Source of the DNA: Amycolatopsis tucumanensis
GTDB lineage: Bacteria; Actinomycetota; Actinomycetes; Mycobacteriales; Pseudonocardiaceae
Direction: 5' to 3'
DNA length: 64,000 nucleotides
Assembly: GCF_021654135.1 (NCBI RefSeq)
Contig: NZ_JAKGSD010000011.1
Span: 108,650-172,649, forward strand
The stretch's first letter is position 1. Each line of letters opens with the position of its first letter. The notes under the pieces are model-generated. The model was not told the DNA's origin and searched no databases. It saw nothing but the letters and a program-made list of their open reading frames with translations. A program made the position numbers and the translations under genes. This document shows positions 27,243 to 35,892 of this stretch, one piece after another.

Positions 27243-28047
27243 CGGGTTCGATCCCGGCGAGCCGCTGCCGGGCGTCGATCGCGCGGGCCAGGCGGGACAG
27301 GGCGTAGTTGATCGCGAAGTAGAGCAGCGCGATGATCAGGTAGGTCTGGATCAGGAGCCGGTTGTAGCCGGCGAGGACCTTGCCGCTCTGCAGGAGTTCG
27401 GCGTAGCTGACGACGATCCCGAGCGAGGTGTCCTTGACGACGCCGGCGGCCTGGCTGATGAGCGCGGGCACCACGCGGCGGATGGCCTGCGGGAAGATCA
27501 CGTACCGCATCGACTGGGAGGGCCGCATCCCGAGCGCGGCCGCGGCCTCGCCCTGGCCGGCTTCGAGTGAGCGGAAGCCGCTGCGGAAGATCTCGGCGAA
27601 CTGGGCCGCGCGGGACACCGCGATCGGCAGGACGAGTTTCCAGAGCAGCGGCAGGTCCAGGCCGTACCGGGGCAGCGCGAACATGGCGAAGTAGATCAGC
27701 AGGAGCAGCGGGACGACGCGGACGACCTCGACGTACGCCCGGGCCGGCGCGCGGACCACGGCGTGCCGGGAGATGCGCCCGAAGGCGAGCACGAGCCCGG
27801 CCGCCACCGCGATGGCAATGGCCAGCACCGCGGCGAGGGCCGTGCCGCCGAGGCCGCCGAGGAGGTAGCGCCACATGGGCCAGGAGCCGTAGGGCGCCCA
27901 GCGCTCCGCCGAGAGCTCCCCGTTGATCGCGAACTGCCGCACCGCCAGCACGACGAGCACAAGACCAGCCAGGACCGCGACCACGGTGGCGATGCGGATG
28001 CGCCGCCGGGCGCGCGGACCGGGATCGTCGAAGAGCACGGAGGTCAT
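27151..28047 (-). CDS. gluD: Glutamate-type ABC transporter permease (GluD-like)
   Basis: 298 residues. A polar amino-acid permease with about five membrane helices and the EAA loop EAAAALGMRPSQSMRYVIFP (quoted in part: GEAAAALGM). N-terminal RARRRIR and a longer N-terminus than its partner fit GluD. It is the third gene of gluB-gluC-gluD, but 518 bp of repetitive DNA separates it from gluC. The stop at 27151 lies inside the convergent cvnA-like gene; the last ~30 residues (after GIEPVS) are hydrophilic and overlap it. Confidence 0.9.
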   Translation of the reverse strand: MTSVLFDDPGPRARRRIRIATVVAVLAGLVLVVLAVRQFAINGELSAERWAPYGSWPMWRYLLGGLGGTALAAVLAIAIAVAAGLVLAFGRISRHAVVRAPARAYVEVVRVVPLLLLIYFAMFALPRYGLDLPLLWKLVLPIAVSRAAQFAEIFRSGFRSLEAGQGEAAAALGMRPSQSMRYVIFPQAIRRVVPALISQAAGVVKDTSLGIVVSYAELLQSGKVLAGYNRLLIQTYLIIALLYFAINYALSRLARAIDARQRLAGIEPVSSPARRGLGRTRSAAATSGDEPRRDRVRA

Positions 28048-28565
28048 GGCCGGTCTGCCTGTTTCAGCACGATTGGCCCTCTCGTGGAGCGGTGGTCGGA
28101 CGGTTCATGCGCTGGTGGGTGAGTGGGTAGGTCGTGCCGCTGCGATTGGGCCGGTGGCGTGGCGGTGGGTGTGACTGGGCGGGCCCGCTGGCGTGGCTGG
28201 GCGGCTGGCGTGGCGTGGCGGCGGGTGAGGCTGGGCGGGCCCGCTGATGTGGCTGGGGTGGATCGGCTGGTGCGGCGTGGCTGGGCTGGTGGCGCGGCGA
28301 CGGGTGAGGATGGGCGGGCCGGCTGACGTGGCTGGGCGGACCGGCTGGTGCAGCCTGCCTGGGTGGGTGGCACGGCGGCGCGGCGGAGCGTGCGACTGCG
28401 CGGGTCGTGTGGCGCTGGGCCGGTCGCGCGTCGGTTGAGTCAGTCGTGTGGCGCTGATGATTCCACCAATTGGCGCGGTGTCCTTCAAACGAACCGCCGC
28501 CGCGCCCGCCGTGCCCAGCGCACCCATCGCGCCCGCCGTGCCCAGCGCAGCCGTCGCCACCCCTC
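28048..28565. repeat. Degenerate GC-rich tandem repeat between gluC and gluD
   Basis: 518 bp spacer inside the glu operon. Between about 28149 and 28340 there are at least three imperfect copies of a unit containing GGTGAG-(G/A)(C/A)TGGGCGGGCC followed by GCTGAYGTGGCTGGG, at spacings of roughly 57 and 80 bp; short GGCTGGTG-type fragments fill the rest. The plus strand is strongly G-rich. Copy lengths vary and are not multiples of three, so the long ORFs through it are not credible genes. It resembles the minisatellite at 41711. Confidence 0.7.
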
Positions 28566-29210
28566 TCACCGTGGGATCGCCAGCTTCCGGTCCAGCACGC
28601 CGGCCCCCGTGGAGATCACCAGCGCCAGCACGGCGTAGCAAACCCCCGCGCCGATGTACAGCGGCAGCGGCTCCGCCAGCGCGAGGTTGACCCTGTTCGT
28701 CGCCTCCGTCAGTTCGACCACTCCGACCGCCGCGGCCAGGGCGGTGTTCATCAGCAGCTGGATGGTGACGTTCCCGAGCGGCTGGATGATCGTGCGCAGC
28801 GCCTGCGGCAGCACCACCGCCGACAGTGACTGTCCGAAGCCGAGCCCCAGTGCGCGCGCCGCCTCGGCTTGGCCTCGCTCCACCCCGTTCACGCCGGCCC
28901 GCAGTGTTTCCGCGTAATACGAAGCCATGTACAACGCGGTCGCGAGGATGGCCGTCGTGAACAGTTCGAACCGGATTCCCACCGTCGGCAGGCCGAATAC
29001 GAACAGCACCAGCCACACCGCGAGCGGAATGTTCTGGAACAACTCGACGTAACCGGTGCCAAAAGCCCGCAGCGGGCGAACCGGGCAAATCCGGAATGCG
29101 GTGATGACCACCGCGAGCACCACGGCGCCAACAGCGCTGAACACGGTGAGCAGCACCGTGTTCAGCGCGCCCTCGGCGAATTCCCCGAGGTGATCGCCCC
29201 ACCCGGTCAC
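28566..29210 (-). CDS. gluC: Glutamate-type ABC transporter permease (GluC-like)
   Basis: 214 residues, GTG start overlapping the gluB stop in GTGA (translational coupling). It is a His/Glu/Gln permease with about five membrane helices, ELFQNIPLAVWL, GLPTVGI and the EAA loop GQAEAARALGLGFGQSL. It pairs with gluD to form the membrane channel. No ATPase gene (gluA) is present in the window. Confidence 0.93.
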   Translation of the reverse strand: MTGWGDHLGEFAEGALNTVLLTVFSAVGAVVLAVVITAFRICPVRPLRAFGTGYVELFQNIPLAVWLVLFVFGLPTVGIRFELFTTAILATALYMASYYAETLRAGVNGVERGQAEAARALGLGFGQSLSAVVLPQALRTIIQPLGNVTIQLLMNTALAAAVGVVELTEATNRVNLALAEPLPLYIGAGVCYAVLALVISTGAGVLDRKLAIPR

Positions 29211-30136
29211 GAGCCCGGGACGGAACCCGTCTTGGGCGGAACAGGCGCGTCACCCGGGATGACCGACCCCAGCGTCTGCTTGTACGCCTCCTGCCACAGC
29301 CCCGCGGCCTGGATCTTCTCCAGCCACGTGTTGACGAACCGCTTGAACGTCTCGTCGCCGTGGTGGATGCCGATGCCGTACGGGTCCTGCCCGAAGGTCC
29401 CGCTGACGATCTGCACCTTGTCGTTCGTCTGCGCGTTCCCGGCCAGCTGCGTCAGGTCGTTCACGTACGCGTCGCCGCGCCCCTGCTCCAGCGCCGTCAC
29501 GCACTCCGAGTTCGTGCTCAGCGTGATCACCTGCGCCGGCTCGAACTGCTGGACCATGGCCGAGCCGGTCGAGTTCGTCACCGCCAGCACCCGCTTGCCC
29601 TTCAGGTCCTGGGGCTTGGTGACGCTCGAATCGCCCTTGCGCGCCATGATCGCGGGCCCGGACACGAAATACGGCCCGGCGAACGACACCTTCTCCGCGC
29701 GGGCGGGGGTGATCGAATAGGTGTGCAGAACCACGTCGACGGTGTTGTTCTGAAGCAACGCCTCGCGGATCTGCGACGTGGAATTGACGATCTTGACGTT
29801 CGGCTGGCCCAGGATGTACTTCGCCAGCAACCGGCCGAGGATCGCGTCGAACCCCTCGGTCTGGCCGGTCGTCGGGTTCTGCTGGGACAGCAGTGGCGTG
29901 TCCAGCTGGCTGCCGATGAGGATCTGCCCGCGCTGCTTGATCGCCTGCGCCGTCGGGCTGGTCGCGAGGTCCGCGTCGGACGCCACCGGCGCGCGGTCGA
30001 GGAGGCTCTGCTCCTGGTCCGCGCTCCCGCCGCTGTCCGGTACCGCGCCCCCGCTCGAGGTGCAGGCGGTCACCGCGCCGAGCGCGACCGCCGTGAGCAG
30101 GACCGCGAGGCGCCGTCGCCGTGTCGAAGCCGTCAT
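29207..30136 (-). CDS. gluB: Glutamate-type ABC transporter substrate-binding lipoprotein (GluB-like)
   Basis: 309 residues. A basic N-terminus (STRRRR), hydrophobic signal and lipobox AVTAC (Cys25) mark a secreted lipoprotein. The mature part is a family 3 extracellular binding protein (QRGQILIGSQLDTPLL, GFDAILGRLLAKYI, DVVLHTYSITPARAEKVSFAGPY; quoted parts GFDAIL, HTYSITPARAE). It captures an acidic or polar amino acid, by family glutamate. The GGAGG lies 14 bases before ATG 30136, longer than ideal. First gene of gluBCD; the usual gluA ATPase gene is missing. Confidence 0.92.
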   Translation of the reverse strand: MTASTRRRRLAVLLTAVALGAVTACTSSGGAVPDSGGSADQEQSLLDRAPVASDADLATSPTAQAIKQRGQILIGSQLDTPLLSQQNPTTGQTEGFDAILGRLLAKYILGQPNVKIVNSTSQIREALLQNNTVDVVLHTYSITPARAEKVSFAGPYFVSGPAIMARKGDSSVTKPQDLKGKRVLAVTNSTGSAMVQQFEPAQVITLSTNSECVTALEQGRGDAYVNDLTQLAGNAQTNDKVQIVSGTFGQDPYGIGIHHGDETFKRFVNTWLEKIQAAGLWQEAYKQTLGSVIPGDAPVPPKTGSVPGS

Positions 30137-30626
30137 GGTGTGGCCGGATCCCTCCTGGAAGTGGAGCCTGTCGCCCCTATCTACTCTCGGTGACGCAAGG
30201 GGTACCCGAACGGGTGGCAGTAGATCACGAGGTAAGGCGCAGGATCGTGCAGTTCCAACGGCCGCGTCAAGCCCCTGTGAGGTTCCGGGGGGCACTGTGG
30301 GACATTTCCGGGCAACGTGTCACAGGCCTGTCCCGCCTTCCGGATAGTGAGATAGGTAACACTGGACAAGGGCCCTGCGACTGCACGCAGCGTGACGTGC
30401 AGTCGCTCTGTTCCTGAGACAGTTGGTGAGAATTCGTCACCGGGGTGACCGCTAAAGTTCGTGGTGAGAGGCATCTGCCCGGCTTCCCTTTCATCCCGGC
30501 AGCCGATAGCCTCTACCCCCAATCGGGTGGCCCCGTGTTAACCATTCACGTCCTGGTTCTCATGGCGTGGAACCCGAGCGCGGAAACGCGGAAACTGGAC
30601 AGCTCGAACCGGGAAGGAAGTCCTCG
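30137..30626. other. Divergent intergenic region between gluB and cvnA
   Basis: 490 bp holding the promoters of the glu operon (minus) and the conservon (plus). It contains the perfect palindrome described separately. ORFs through it are short, overlap on both strands and lack ribosome-binding sites. No riboswitch class was recognised. Confidence 0.5.
30436..30449. promoter_or_regulatory. Perfect 14-bp palindrome, candidate operator
   Basis: GTCACC-GG-GGTGAC is a perfect dyad in the gluB/cvnA divergent spacer, about 190 bp before the cvnA start. A repressor or activator site is plausible; no regulator is identified. Confidence 0.4.
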
Positions 30627-33557
30627 GTGCCCCAGCCCACGAGCGGGGAGCGCGGTCGCAAGGCAGTGTCCCCGGCGGAGTCGCCTGTCGCGCAGAGTAA
30701 CGACGTCGGCGCGCAGGACAACGCGATCGGAGCATCGACCGGTGGTGACGGCGGCCGTCGGGTCCGCGGTCTCGCGAACTGGCGCGTCAACGCCAAGATC
30801 GCCGCGGTGGTCGCCGTGCCGACCGCCGCCGCGCTGTCCCTGGCCGGCCTGCGCGTGTACGACAGCTTCGACACGATGACCGTCTACCAGCACGCCGAAC
30901 AGCGCATCGAGCTCAGCCAGAAGGTCGCCGCCGAAGTCGACGCGCTGCAGCGCGAGCGGGACGCGATGTCGGCCTGGATCGCCTCCGGCCGTCCGGGCGA
31001 CCGGACCGAGCTCGACGACGCCATCAGCACCGCGGAGAACGCGGGCGACACCGTGCGCGGCGCGGTCAGCGAGGTCGCCGCGATCAGCGACGACGCCACG
31101 TCCGCGCGCTACCAGCAGGGCCTCGCCCGACTCGACGGCCTGAGCCAGCTGCGCTCCTCGGCGGGCGCCGCGGACTTCCCGAGCCTCGCCGCGCAGGCCG
31201 GCTACACCGGGGTCATCGACGCGCTGCAGCTGATCGCCGACGAGTTCGACGCCGACATCACCGACCAGGGCCTGCAGGACCGGCACGAGGCGCTCGGCTT
31301 CCTCGCCGACGCCAAGGAGTTCTCCGCCCAGCAGAACTCCTACCTGCGCAGCGCCGCGATCCGCGGCAGGTTCGACCCGGCCGAGCTGAAGAACCTCACC
31401 ACCGCGCAGTCGAATCTGGTCGCCGCGATCGACCGGTTCAACGCCGTGGCCACCCCGCAGGCCCAGCTGGACTACTCGACCACCCTGTCCGGCCCGCAGG
31501 TCTCCCAGCGGTTCACCCTGCAGCAGCTGGCGTTGCTGCGCGCACAGGCGAACCCGCCGCTCGCGCTGGCCATCGACCCGGGCGCGGTCGCGCAGTCCTC
31601 GGCGCAGACGCTCGACCTGATCAGCCAGGTCCAGAACCGCCTGCTCGACGACGCCAAGACCTACACCGAAGGGCTGATCAGCGCCCAGCAGCAGAACCTG
31701 CTGATCACGGTCGCGATCATCCTCGCCGGGCTCCTGCTGGTGCTCACGCTGATGTACGTCGTGGCGCGTTCGCTGATCCGGCCGCTGCGGACACTGCGCT
31801 CGACCGCGCTGCAGGTCGCCGAGGTGCACCTGCCCGACGCGGTGGAGCGGATCATGCGCGAGGCCGACCCGGCCGCGGCCGCCGCCAAGGCGATCGAGCC
31901 GGTGCCGGTCCACACCACCGAGGAGATCGGGCAGGTCGCCAGGTCCTTCGACGTAGTGCACGGCCAGGCCGTCCGCCTCGCCGCCGAGCAGGCCCTGCTC
32001 CGCGACAACGTCAACGGCATCTTCGTCAACCTCTCCCGCCGGTCGCAGCGGCTGGTGGAGCGCCAGCTCGCGGTGATCGACCTGCTGGAGGCCGACGAGC
32101 AGGACCCCGACCACCTCGCGAGCCTGTTCGAGCTGGACCACCTGGCGACCCGGCTGCGCCGCAACGGCGAGAGCCTGCTGGTGCTCTCCGGCGCGGGCTT
32201 GAGCAAGTCGATGCCCAAACCGGTCTCCGCCGCGGACGTGATCGGCGCGGCGGTGTCCGAGATCGAGCAGTACGCGCGGGTCGACGTCGGCGCGATCCCC
32301 GAGGTCGCGGTGCGCGGCCCGTCCGTGCACGACCTGGTGCACCTGCTCGCCGAGCTGCTGGACAACGCCACCTACTTCTCCGAGCCGGAGACGAAGGTCA
32401 GCGTCCGGGCCGTGGTCACGCGCAAGAAGGCGCTGGCCATCCAGATCACCGACCGCGGTGTCGGCATGTCGGCCGAGCAGATCGCCGAGGCCAACCGGCG
32501 CCTCGCCGACCCGCCGGACCTGGACGTGTCGGTGACCCGGCGGATGGGCCTGTACGTGGTCGCGCGGCTGGCCCAGCGGCAGGGCATCGAGGTGCGCCTG
32601 CGGGAGAACGAGGACATCGACGGCGGCGTGATCGCCCGCATCGTCGTGCCGCCGGACCTGCTCGGCCCGGTCGCGCGGGAGCCGATGCCGCGGCCCGCGG
32701 AGACCTCGTCGCCGAACCTGCCGCCGGTCCCGGCCCAGCGCACCCCGTCGAACCTGTCCCGCCGCGAGCCGGCCCAGGAGGCCGAGACCGGGGTGCTGCG
32801 GCCCCTCGACCAGCCGATCAGCCTCGACGACCTGGTCGCCGGCTCGACCGACGCCGCCTACCTGAGCCGGGGCAAGCCGCGTGCCGAGGAGCCGTCGCCG
32901 AACGGCCTCACCCCGCCGCAGCCGGAGGAGCAGCCGAACCACTTCGGGTCGCTGGCGCTGCCCAAGCGCGAGCCGCAGTACGTGCCGGTCACCGAGCAGC
33001 CTGCGGAGGAGCCGCCGTCGAACGAGAGCATCTTCGACGACGACGTGCCGACGAAGCGGCTGCCGATCTACCAGTCGGTTGTGTCGAGGTGGTTCAGTGC
33101 GGAGGGGGAGGACCCCGCCTCGGTGAGCGGCGAACTCGAGGAGGAACCCCCCGCGGCGGCCGAGGAAGCCCCCGAGGTCGACGACAAAAGCGCCGATCTT
33201 TGGCACAGTGTGTCCGATGAGGGCTGGCGCGCGGCGCAATCCCTGCTCGAGTCGCGGGAGGAGGAGATCACTCCGGCCGGGCTGCCGAAGCGGGTGCCGA
33301 ACGCGCACCTCGTCCCCGGTTCGATCCCGGTGGGCGAGACCGACGCCTTCACCGACACGACCGTCGGCAGGCCGGGGCAGGGCGCGCTCGCCCGCTCCGC
33401 CGAGGCGGCGCGGGAACGCATGGCGAGCTTCCAGCGCGGCTACGTGAGTGGCCGTCACGCGCTGCAGGAGAGCACGCCGGGCCCCTATGACCAGGGTGAT
33501 CCGGTGAGTGGCGGGGGAACCACCCCGCCGGACGAGGCAGTGAGGAGTGAGGAGTGA
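30627..33557 (+). CDS. cvnA: CvnA: conservon sensor histidine kinase-like protein
   Basis: 976 residues from GTG 30627, preferred to GTG 30567 because GGAAGGAAG lies 6 bases before it. Order: disordered N-terminus, TM1 (near 60-75), long extracellular helical sensor (nitrate/nitrite-sensing-like), TM2 (~370-390), HAMP-like linker, H-box DHLATRLRRNGESLL, HATPase with ELLDNATYF, DRGVGM and MGLYVVARLA, then a ~320-residue acidic, Pro-rich tail. CvnA with CvnB, C and D forms a membrane complex likened to eukaryotic GPCR-G protein signalling. Its stop overlaps the cvnB start. It has the same architecture as the orphan at 24696. Confidence 0.94.
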   Translation: MPQPTSGERGRKAVSPAESPVAQSNDVGAQDNAIGASTGGDGGRRVRGLANWRVNAKIAAVVAVPTAAALSLAGLRVYDSFDTMTVYQHAEQRIELSQKVAAEVDALQRERDAMSAWIASGRPGDRTELDDAISTAENAGDTVRGAVSEVAAISDDATSARYQQGLARLDGLSQLRSSAGAADFPSLAAQAGYTGVIDALQLIADEFDADITDQGLQDRHEALGFLADAKEFSAQQNSYLRSAAIRGRFDPAELKNLTTAQSNLVAAIDRFNAVATPQAQLDYSTTLSGPQVSQRFTLQQLALLRAQANPPLALAIDPGAVAQSSAQTLDLISQVQNRLLDDAKTYTEGLISAQQQNLLITVAIILAGLLLVLTLMYVVARSLIRPLRTLRSTALQVAEVHLPDAVERIMREADPAAAAAKAIEPVPVHTTEEIGQVARSFDVVHGQAVRLAAEQALLRDNVNGIFVNLSRRSQRLVERQLAVIDLLEADEQDPDHLASLFELDHLATRLRRNGESLLVLSGAGLSKSMPKPVSAADVIGAAVSEIEQYARVDVGAIPEVAVRGPSVHDLVHLLAELLDNATYFSEPETKVSVRAVVTRKKALAIQITDRGVGMSAEQIAEANRRLADPPDLDVSVTRRMGLYVVARLAQRQGIEVRLRENEDIDGGVIARIVVPPDLLGPVAREPMPRPAETSSPNLPPVPAQRTPSNLSRREPAQEAETGVLRPLDQPISLDDLVAGSTDAAYLSRGKPRAEEPSPNGLTPPQPEEQPNHFGSLALPKREPQYVPVTEQPAEEPPSNESIFDDDVPTKRLPIYQSVVSRWFSAEGEDPASVSGELEEEPPAAAEEAPEVDDKSADLWHSVSDEGWRAAQSLLESREEEITPAGLPKRVPNAHLVPGSIPVGETDAFTDTTVGRPGQGALARSAEAARERMASFQRGYVSGRHALQESTPGPYDQGDPVSGGGTTPPDEAVRSEE

Positions 33558-34006
33558 CACGGGCGGGATCGCTGCAGCCGGGAGGCTCCACGCCGCAGGC
33601 GCCGCGGAACGGCTTCGCGTGGCTGATCACGGACTTCGTGCACCGGGTGCCCGGTGCGGCGCACGCCGTCGTGGTGTCGGCGGACGGGCTGCTGCTCGCC
33701 GCGTCCCGGGGGCTGCCGAAGGACCGGGCGGACCAGCTGGCCGCGGTGGCGTCGGGGCTGACCAGCCTGGCACGGGGCGCGTCGAAGGTGTTCGAGGGCG
33801 GGCCCGTGGCTCAGACGGTGGTCGAGATGGCCAACGGCTTCCTGTTCCTCATGTCGGTTTCGGACGGGTCCTGCCTCGCGGTTCTGGGGTCCCCCGACAG
33901 CGACATCGGCCTCGTGGTGTACGAAATGACGCTTCTGGTGGATCGGGTCGGTCAGCAGATGACGCCCGAGATGCGGGCACAGCTCCAGGGAGCCGCGCGC
34001 GGTTGA
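33554..34006 (+). CDS. cvnB: CvnB: roadblock/LC7 domain protein
   Basis: 150 residues, GTG start overlapping the cvnA stop (GTGA). A single roadblock/LC7 domain covers about 20-125 ([20 protein letters not shown], quoted in part [40 protein letters not shown]). In conservons CvnB acts with the GTPase CvnD, in the manner of GTPase-activating MglB-like proteins. It is ~75% identical by eye to the CvnB at 35467, so one arose by duplication. Confidence 0.94.
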   Translation: MTRAGSLQPGGSTPQAPRNGFAWLITDFVHRVPGAAHAVVVSADGLLLAASRGLPKDRADQLAAVASGLTSLARGASKVFEGGPVAQTVVEMANGFLFLMSVSDGSCLAVLGSPDSDIGLVVYEMTLLVDRVGQQMTPEMRAQLQGAARG

Positions 34007-34032
34007 GCGCGCCGGGCACGAGAGGGACTGCA

Positions 34033-34749
34033 GTGGACGGTGGGCAGCCGACGGGCGTGGGCTCGGGACGGCTGGACGACGACGCCGAAACCGCCTGGCC
34101 GGACGAGGCGCAGGCGGCGCGGACCGAGGACTGGAGCACGTTCCGGGCCAAGGTCGACCGCGCCTGGCGCCTGCGCCGGGCCGCCGCGGGCGAGAAGCGG
34201 TCCAGTACCCTGAGCGACCCGGAGCCACCGGGCTACGGGGCGACCGAATACCCGGAGTTCAGCGGCGACCGGTTGCTGTCCGGTCCGGCGGCGGACCTGT
34301 TCGGCGACTCGGGCGGGCCGCTCGCCCCGGCAGGCGAGCTGCGGCCCAACCCGGCCGCGGAGAGCCACCCGAGCTTCCCGCCGGTGCCCGCGCCGGTGGC
34401 GGCGGAGGAGACCTCCGGTCTGGTCCGGCCGTACTTCCGGACGCGCGGGCGGACACGTCCCAGCTACGATCTGGCGATCGAAGCACTCGTCTCGACCAGC
34501 GAGCGGGGACGGATGCTCGACCGGGTGCGGGTGCCCGAGCACCGGTCCATCTGCGGACTGTGCCTGGACACGCGCTCCGTGGCCGAGGTGGCGGCGTACC
34601 TGCGCATGCCGCTGGGGGTCGCGCGGGTGCTGATCGGCGACGCCGTCGATCTCGGCCTGGTCCTGGTCCATTCCACGACGTCGGTCGTCGGCGATCGTCC
34701 CAGTATCGAGTTCATGGAGAGGGTGCTCAGTGGGCTTCGGAGAATTTGA
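34033..34749 (+). CDS. cvnC: CvnC: DUF742 protein
   Basis: 238 residues from GTG 34033 with GAGGG 6 bases upstream. The first ~125 residues are disordered and acidic. The C-terminal DUF742 domain (VRPYFRTRGRTRPSYDLAIEALVS, quoted parts RPYFRTRGRTRP, ALVSTSERG; ICGLCLDTRSVAEVAAYL; MPLGVARVLIGDAVDLGLV) looks like a winged helix. It sits between CvnB and CvnD in the operon and its end overlaps cvnD by 20 bp. Confidence 0.93.
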   Translation: MDGGQPTGVGSGRLDDDAETAWPDEAQAARTEDWSTFRAKVDRAWRLRRAAAGEKRSSTLSDPEPPGYGATEYPEFSGDRLLSGPAADLFGDSGGPLAPAGELRPNPAAESHPSFPPVPAPVAAEETSGLVRPYFRTRGRTRPSYDLAIEALVSTSERGRMLDRVRVPEHRSICGLCLDTRSVAEVAAYLRMPLGVARVLIGDAVDLGLVLVHSTTSVVGDRPSIEFMERVLSGLRRI

Positions 34750-35338
34750 CTCCGACGCGAACACGTCGGCCGCGACGGGACCGACGCAGTCGGCCAAGAT
34801 CGTGGTCGCCGGCGGCTTCGGTGCGGGCAAGACGACCCTGGTCGGCGCGGTCTCGGAGATCGATCCGCTGACCACCGAGGCGGTGATGACCGAGGCCAGC
34901 GTGTCGGTGGACGACACGACCGCCACGCCCAACAAGGCGACGACGACGGTCGCGATGGACTTCGGCAGGCTCTCGCTCGGCGACGACCTCGTGCTGTACG
35001 TCTTCGGCACCCCCGGGCAGCACCGGTTCTGGTTCATGTGGGACGACCTCGCGGTCGGCGCGATCGGCGCGGTCGTGCTGGTCGACACCCGGCGGCTGGC
35101 GGACGCGTTCCCCTCGATCGACTTCTTCGAGAACCGGAAGCTGCCTTACATCGTGGCGATCAACTGCTTCGACCGGCTGCTGCACCACCAGATCGAGGAT
35201 GTCCGCCACGCGCTGACGATCTCCGAGTCGGTGCCGATCATCGCCTGCGACGCGCGGGAGAAGGAGTCGGCCAAGCAGGTGCTGATCACGGTCGTGGAGC
35301 ACGCGATCAACCGGGACCGCGCGTTACAACCGGGGTGA
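34730..35338 (+). CDS. cvnD: CvnD: Ras/MglA-like small GTPase
   Basis: 202 residues, GTG start. P-loop GGFGAGKTT at 28-36 and the G3 equivalent FGTPGQ at 92-97, in which the canonical DxxG Asp-x-x-Gly is replaced by GTPG, the usual arrangement in CvnD proteins. Later blocks are VVLVDTRRL and VAINCFD (G4-like). It is the presumed signalling output of the conservon. Last gene of cvnABCD. Confidence 0.94.
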   Translation: MGFGEFDSDANTSAATGPTQSAKIVVAGGFGAGKTTLVGAVSEIDPLTTEAVMTEASVSVDDTTATPNKATTTVAMDFGRLSLGDDLVLYVFGTPGQHRFWFMWDDLAVGAIGAVVLVDTRRLADAFPSIDFFENRKLPYIVAINCFDRLLHHQIEDVRHALTISESVPIIACDAREKESAKQVLITVVEHAINRDRALQPG

Positions 35339-35466
35339 TCGGGTAACCGTGCCGCCGGAAGGGTGAATCGATGTGAGATCACCCCGGGCGGCAGGTCGAC
35401 AGGGCCGGGTTCGGCAATACCCTGGTCGGAATAATCGCAGAACAGGCTCGACCGGTGAGGAGGCAC

Positions 35467-35892
35467 ATGACGGCATCGGCACAGCAGTCGAGCGGCTTCG
35501 GCTTCGGCTGGCTGATCACCGACTTCGTGCGACGGGTCCCGGGCGCGGCGCACGCCGTGGTCGTCTCCGCCGACGGTCTGTTGCTGGCCGGGTCGCAGGG
35601 CCTGCCGAAGGACCGGGCGGATCAGCTGGCCGCGGTCGCGTCCGGGTTGGTGAGCCTGACCTCCGGTGCCGCGCGGTGCTTCGAAGCGGGCTTCGTGAAC
35701 CAGACGGTGGTCGAGATGGAGCGCGGGTACCTGTTCCTGATGGGGATCAGCGACGGGTCGAGCCTGGCGGTGCTGGCCGCGCCCAATTCCGACATCGGGA
35801 CGGTGGCGTACGAGATGACGCTGCTGGTCGACCGCGTCGGGATGCAGATGACGCCGGAGCTGCGCAACCAGCTCCAGGGTGGCGTGCGCTGA
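35467..35892 (+). CDS. CvnB paralogue: roadblock/LC7 domain protein
   Basis: 141 residues from ATG 35467; AGGAGG lies 3 bases before it, and GTG 35455 is an alternative. It is very similar to the CvnB at 33554 ([52 protein letters not shown]). It begins a separate two-gene unit 128 bp downstream of cvnD. No CvnA or CvnD accompanies it, so it may use the neighbouring CvnD. Confidence 0.92.
   Translation: MTASAQQSSGFGFGWLITDFVRRVPGAAHAVVVSADGLLLAGSQGLPKDRADQLAAVASGLVSLTSGAARCFEAGFVNQTVVEMERGYLFLMGISDGSSLAVLAAPNSDIGTVAYEMTLLVDRVGMQMTPELRNQLQGGVR

Noticed and set aside
27235..27265. GGTTCGATCCC resembling a tRNA T-arm
   Set aside because: It lies in the gluD coding region and no acceptor or anticodon stem can be paired around it.
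30546..33560. A 1004-codon ORF on the minus strand
   Set aside because: It is the antisense of cvnA. High GC gives few stops, and the peptide is repetitive with no family motifs.
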